From contig NZ_JAKSYI010000132.1 of NCBI RefSeq assembly GCF_022829285.1, positions 1 through 64,000 on the forward strand: a DNA stretch of 64,000 bases, given 5' to 3'. Under the pieces are notes generated by a model that had not been told where the DNA came from, did not search any database, and was given only the letters and a program-made list of their open reading frames with translations. The position numbers and the translations under genes were made by a program. This DNA is from Methylobacterium sp. J-078. GTDB lineage: Bacteria > Pseudomonadota > Alphaproteobacteria > Rhizobiales > Beijerinckiaceae. Below, one piece after another: positions 60,904 to 64,000 of the stretch. Position 1 is the first letter of the stretch. Every line of letters starts with the position of its first letter.

Positions 60904-61794
60904 TCAGGCGTGTGCCTCGGCGCGGGGGGCCTCGCGGGTGGCGAGGTTGCGCTTGACCGCCTCCTGGATCTTCTCGAAGGCGCGGACCTCGATCTGGCGG
61001 ACACGCTCGCGCGAGACACCGAACTCGCCGGAGAGGTCCTCCAGGGTGATCGGGTCGTCGGCGAGGCGGCGGGCCTCGAAGATCCGGCGCTCGCGCGGGT
61101 TGAGCACTGAGAGGGCGTCCCGCAGGGCGGAGAGGCGATTCTGCCCCTCCTCCTCGCGGGCGAGCACGGTCTCCTGGCTCGGACTGTTGTCCACGAGCCA
61201 GTCCTGCCACTCGCCCTCGCCCTCCTCGCGCAGGGGCGCGTTAAGGGAGGTGTCGCCCGAGAGGCGACGGTTCATGTCGATCACCTCCTGCTCGGGGACG
61301 CCGAGCTTGACGGCGATCTGCGCCACCTGATCCGGCTTGAGGTCGCCCTCGTCGAGCGCCGAGATCCGACCCTTGGCCTTGCGCAGGTTGAAGAACAGCT
61401 TCTTCTGGTTGGCGGTGGTGCCCATCTTCACGAGGGACCACGAGCGCAGGATGTATTCCTGGATCGCGGCCTTGATCCACCACATGGCGTAGGTGGCCAA
61501 CCGGAAGCCCTTGTCCGGCTCGAAGCGCTTGACCGCCTGCATCAGGCCGACATTGCCCTCGGATACGACCTCGCCGATCGGCAGGCCGTAGCCGCGGTAG
61601 CCCATGGCGATCTTGGCCACGAGGCGCAGGTGGGACGTGACGAGGCGGTGGGCGGCGTTGCGGTCACCCTTCTCGCGCCAGTCCTTCGCGAGCGTGAACT
61701 CCTCGTTCGGCTCCAGCATCGGAAACTTGCGGATCTCGTCGAGGTAGCGGGAGAGGCCACCTTCGGTGGCGAGCACTGGCAATGCGCCGGCCAT
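60904..61794 (-). CDS. rpoH: RNA polymerase heat-shock sigma factor RpoH (sigma-32)
   Basis: Sigma factor of 296 residues. Start 61794 has AAGGAGG at ideal spacing. Region 2 has NAAHRLVTSHLRLVAKIAMGYRGYGLP and the -10 recognition segment GFRLATYAMWWIKAAIQEYILRSWSLVK. The RpoH box QKKLFFNLRKAKGRI (about 130-144) separates it from RpoD. Region 4 ends with LEDLSGEFGVSRERVRQIEVRAFEKIQEAV. It directs transcription of chaperone and protease genes on heat stress. Alphaproteobacteria often carry more than one RpoH; this looks like the main type. Confidence 0.95.
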   Translation of the reverse strand: MAGALPVLATEGGLSRYLDEIRKFPMLEPNEEFTLAKDWREKGDRNAAHRLVTSHLRLVAKIAMGYRGYGLPIGEVVSEGNVGLMQAVKRFEPDKGFRLATYAMWWIKAAIQEYILRSWSLVKMGTTANQKKLFFNLRKAKGRISALDEGDLKPDQVAQIAVKLGVPEQEVIDMNRRLSGDTSLNAPLREEGEGEWQDWLVDNSPSQETVLAREEEGQNRLSALRDALSVLNPRERRIFEARRLADDPITLEDLSGEFGVSRERVRQIEVRAFEKIQEAVKRNLATREAPRAEAHA

Positions 61795-62029
61795 GATCTT
61801 ACCTCCTTGAAAGGACCCCCGAACGGGCGGTCGCAAGCGGACCGCCGCTCCCTTGAGCCGGCCGCCCGATTCCCCATCTTAGCGGGAAAGCGGTGGTCTC
61901 GGAAAGGCGACGCGCAGCACCAAGTCAGCGTCAACGCGCGGGATCTCGCTTGGGTCATTCATGACACGAAAAGCCGCATGCCGGCGTGTCCTGGCGCACG
62001 CCCGCGCGGGCTTGACTGTGGCAGCCCCG

Positions 62030-63055
62030 CTACGGGCCGGCCCTCAGCTTCGCGATCAGGTCGCGCATGTCCGGCGGCAACGGACTCTCGAAATGCAGCG
62101 TCTCCCCGGTGCGCGGATGCGCGAAGCCGAGCACGCTTGCGTGCAGGGCCTGCCGGCCCAGGGTGTCGAGGGCACCGCGTGCCGCCTCCGACAGCCGGCT
62201 CGCCTTGGTCTTGAAGGCGCCGCCATAGACCGCGTCGCCGAGGAGCGGATGGCCGCGATGGCTCATGTGCACGCGGATCTGGTGCGTGCGGCCCGTCTCC
62301 AGGATGCAGCGGACCAGCGCGACCGTTCCCTCCTGTCCGAGCGCCGCCTCCGTCCGGTAATGCGTGATCGCGTGCCGGCCGGTCTCACCGCGCACCACGG
62401 CGATCTTCTCGCGGTTGCGGACGCTGCGCGCGAGTTTCGCCTCGATCGTGCCGATGCGCGGCTCCGGCACGCCCCAGACCAGGGCCAAGTAGGCCCGCTC
62501 CAGGGGACCGGTGCGGCCGTGATCGGCGAACTGCGCCGTCAGTCCCGCATGGGCGAGATCGTTCTTGGCTACCACCAGGAGGCCGCTCGTGTCCTTGTCG
62601 AGGCGGTGGACGATGCCGGGCCGGCGCACCCCGCCAATGCCCGAGAGGCTGGCGCCGCAATGAGCGATCAGCCCGTTCACTAGGGTCCCGGAATCGTGGC
62701 CCGGGGCCGGGTGGACCACGAGCCCTGCCGGCTTGTCGATGACGATGAGATCGTCGTCCTCATGGACGATCACAAGGTCCAGGCGCTCGGCCGCCGGCTC
62801 CGGCGCCACTGCCTCCGGCATTACCACCGCGAGTTCGGCGCCGGGACCCACCTTCACGGACGGGTCCAGGCTGATGGTGCCGTTCCGGCGCACGTGCCCG
62901 GCCCGGATCAGGTCCTGCAGCCGCGAGCGCGAGACATCAGGGAAGGCCCGGGCCAGGGCCCGGTCCAGGCGCTCCGTGGCCGCATCGTCGTCGAGGGTCG
63001 TGTGCAGGGCCCCGGGGCCGTCCGCGTCCGTCAGGTCATCGTGCAGTCCCGGCAA
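62030..63055 (-). CDS. rluD: RluA-family 23S rRNA pseudouridine synthase (RluD-like)
   Basis: Enzyme of 341 residues from the chosen TTG at 63055. It converts uridines of 23S rRNA helix 69 to pseudouridine. An S4 RNA-binding domain (about 20-80; ERLDRALARAFPDVSRSRLQDLIRAGHVRRNG) is followed by the catalytic domain with VIDKPAGLVVHP and the active-site HRLDKDTSGLLVVAKND. The start is uncertain: the frame opens at ATG 63151, but residues before the S4 domain there are basic and unlike the family, whereas TTG 63055 has AAGGA 9 bp upstream. It is divergent from tRNA-Glu. Confidence 0.9.
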   Translation of the reverse strand: MPGLHDDLTDADGPGALHTTLDDDAATERLDRALARAFPDVSRSRLQDLIRAGHVRRNGTISLDPSVKVGPGAELAVVMPEAVAPEPAAERLDLVIVHEDDDLIVIDKPAGLVVHPAPGHDSGTLVNGLIAHCGASLSGIGGVRRPGIVHRLDKDTSGLLVVAKNDLAHAGLTAQFADHGRTGPLERAYLALVWGVPEPRIGTIEAKLARSVRNREKIAVVRGETGRHAITHYRTEAALGQEGTVALVRCILETGRTHQIRVHMSHRGHPLLGDAVYGGAFKTKASRLSEAARGALDTLGRQALHASVLGFAHPRTGETLHFESPLPPDMRDLIAKLRAGP

Positions 63056-63204
63056 GGGATGGGTCCTTCGATTCAAAAACGTCGGTCGGGCGGCGATCCA
63101 GGCATTTCGGGTCTTGTGGCGCCGCGCGACCCTCGCTATACGATCGCCCATCGGCCGGGAAGCACGGATCGCCGCAGCGATCAGCCAATGCCTCCCTCCG
63201 GTCC

Positions 63205-63279
63205 GCGCCCATCGTCTAGCGGTTAGGACAGGTCCCTCTCACGGATCAGACCGGGGTTCGATTCCCCGTGGGCGCGCCA
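63205..63279 (+). tRNA. tRNA-Glu (anticodon CTC), CCA encoded
   Basis: A full cloverleaf folds by hand. Acceptor GCGCCCA (63205-63211) pairs with TGGGCGC (63269-63275), the discriminator is G and CCA is encoded (63277-63279). D stem GTC/GAC; anticodon stem GGTCC/GGATC with loop CTCTCAC giving anticodon CTC (63238-63240); T stem CGGGG/CCCCG with TTCGATT loop. It reads GAG. The sequence downstream is AT-richer and contains a gene remnant, as often seen at tRNA integration sites. Confidence 0.95.
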
Positions 63280-63297
63280 AGCCTCCCCCTGCCAGGC

Positions 63298-63630
63298 TTA
63301 TCCTCCCCCATCAGCGAATCGTCCTTGCGTGAAGCGTTCGCGTCGCGCGCGTTCCCATGTTTCGGCTCGTCGCGTTCGGCGATCGCGCGGCGGCATACTG
63401 TATCGCGCTGATCCAATCGGCCGGATCAAATCGCCCGGCATCCCCAGAGCGTCGTATTGCGGTGCAACCGGCTCGCCTCGTTGAATCCGCGCACGATTCT
63501 CGTCGGACCCCGTGAAATACTGAATATAGCGCTGCACTGCGGGATCAATTTGATCTGAGTAGTCGAGTAAGGCACTTGCGTAGTCTGAATACCACGTTAA
63601 GGGTTGGTCTCCGCCGAAAGATTTCGCGTT
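63298..63630 (-). pseudogene. Gene remnant of foreign-looking composition next to tRNA-Glu
   Basis: An open minus-strand frame of about 110 codons without an ATG (only GTG at 63537) is bounded by in-frame stops. Its upstream half (QPLTWYSDYASALLDYSDQ, then IDPAVQRYIQYFTGSDENR) uses AT-rich codons such as TTA, TCA, AAA and CAA that neighbours avoid. The downstream half is Arg-rich and GC-rich. It reads like a fragment of a real protein, but I do not recognise the family. It may be a truncated gene of a former island or a real short gene from GTG 63537. Confidence 0.4.
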
Positions 63631-63656
63631 TTAACCTTCTCGACAAGGTGACAGCC

Positions 63657-63809
63657 ATGTCCAACGTGATTCGCGTGAAGCCGACCCATGACGGCACCTA
63701 CACGGTCTATCGCGGCGAAGCCGTTCTCGTCAGTGGTCTGACGAGACTCCAGGCCGAGCGTTACGAGGCGAGCCTCAGCTTGCGCCCCGGCATCCTCGCG
63801 CACGCCTGA
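63657..63809 (+). CDS. Small protein of 50 residues, function unknown
   Basis: Short ORF with AAGGTG about 10 bp before the ATG. The sequence MSNVIRVKPTHDGTYTVYRG, then LVSGLTRLQAERYEASL looks like a compact beta-hairpin and helix. Similar small proteins occur in Methylobacterium genomes, but I cannot name a family. Codon usage is host-like, in contrast to the AT-rich stretch directly upstream. It may be a genuine small gene with its promoter in the AT-rich region. Confidence 0.6.
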   Translation: MSNVIRVKPTHDGTYTVYRGEAVLVSGLTRLQAERYEASLSLRPGILAHA

Positions 63810-63835
63810 CCTTTTACGGGCTCGCCCGGCCGGCC

Positions 63836-64000
63836 TCATGGCCGAGTGAGCCCGAGCGGACCCAGATCCGCGATGATGCCGGTCTCCGTGAGACCGCGCT
63901 CGACACCCGCGACGGCGTATCCCGTCCCTTCGCGGGTGATCGTATAGAGGTGGTAGCTCGCACGGTGGTGCCGTGCGTCCCCCCGCGCCGAGGCGGAAGC
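63836..64000 (-). CDS. C-terminal part of an unidentified protein, cut by the right edge
   Basis: The reverse strand from the right edge is open for 54 codons to a TGA at 63838-63836, with host-like GC-rich codons. The visible end reads YHLYTITREGTGYAVAGVERGL, then an ETGIIADLGPLG segment. It is too short to assign. It is convergent with the 50-residue gene at 63657. Confidence 0.5.
   Translation of the reverse strand, partial: ASASARGDARHHRASYHLYTITREGTGYAVAGVERGLTETGIIADLGPLGLTRP

Noticed and set aside
58596..61019. An 807-codon open frame on the minus strand
   Set aside because: Antisense to purA and the membrane protein gene and overlapping the end of rpoH. Those genes have clear domains and this frame has none.

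Overview
The window is GC-rich DNA (about 70% G+C by eye) from an alphaproteobacterium of the Hyphomicrobiales, most probably Methylobacterium or a close relative. The evidence is two PqqA precursor genes with the conserved Glu-x3-Tyr core, an LdtR-type MarR regulator beside a small membrane protein and a 3-hydroxyisobutyryl-CoA hydrolase family gene, a metal-site-variant HemB without zinc cysteines, an EcfG-type promoter, and the codon usage. No insertion sequence, prophage, CRISPR array or rRNA is seen. The one RNA gene is tRNA-Glu(CTC).

Layout. 1-4309: peptide ABC transporter on the minus strand (binding protein, two permeases, ATPase cut by the left edge). 4715-9644: RND efflux pair plus TetR regulator. 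9669-18507: a MocR regulator divergent from an eight-gene cluster that matches Nit1C (nitB-nitH plus a glycosyltransferase), the cluster linked in other bacteria to nitrogen starvation and growth on cyanide as nitrogen source. A good sigma-54 -24/-12 element and five copies of a CGATCAA(TG) repeat lie between them. 18540-25568: mixed small operons (alpha/beta hydrolase, outer-membrane porin, FkbM methyltransferase, MAPEG protein, SfsA, DUF937 protein, a lone Flp pilin, and a DUF3072 protein behind an EcfG-type promoter). 25805-28794: MarR regulator, OmpR-type response regulator and histidine kinase in one operon. 28881-33266: second RND pump with its adaptor. 33467-36327: Crp/Fnr regulator, a decayed Crp-like gene and an ECF sigma factor. 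36464-39538: MgtE magnesium transporter and a membrane diguanylate cyclase.

40065-40313: two tandem pqqA genes with no pqqBCDE beside them. 40401-46803: DNA polymerase IV, DHH phosphoesterase, a haloacetate-dehalogenase-like hydrolase, a lone molybdopterin-binding oxidoreductase subunit and a PsiE-like membrane protein. 46891-49096: ldtR, DUF6163 and HIBCH-type hydrolase. 49319-52283: hemB, a lipoprotein, an RDD protein and the N-end-rule leucyltransferase bpt. 52336-54477: TonB-dependent siderophore receptor. 54852-63055: purB, D-amino-acid aminotransferase, purA, a single-pass membrane protein, rpoH and rluD. 63205-64000: tRNA-Glu followed by an AT-richer gene remnant, a 50-codon ORF and a truncated gene.

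The most distinctive features are the Nit1C locus with its regulatory region and the orphan tandem pqqA pair. Most of the rest is housekeeping or transport. Several promoters and operators are proposed from motif and dyad symmetry alone and are marked as inference.
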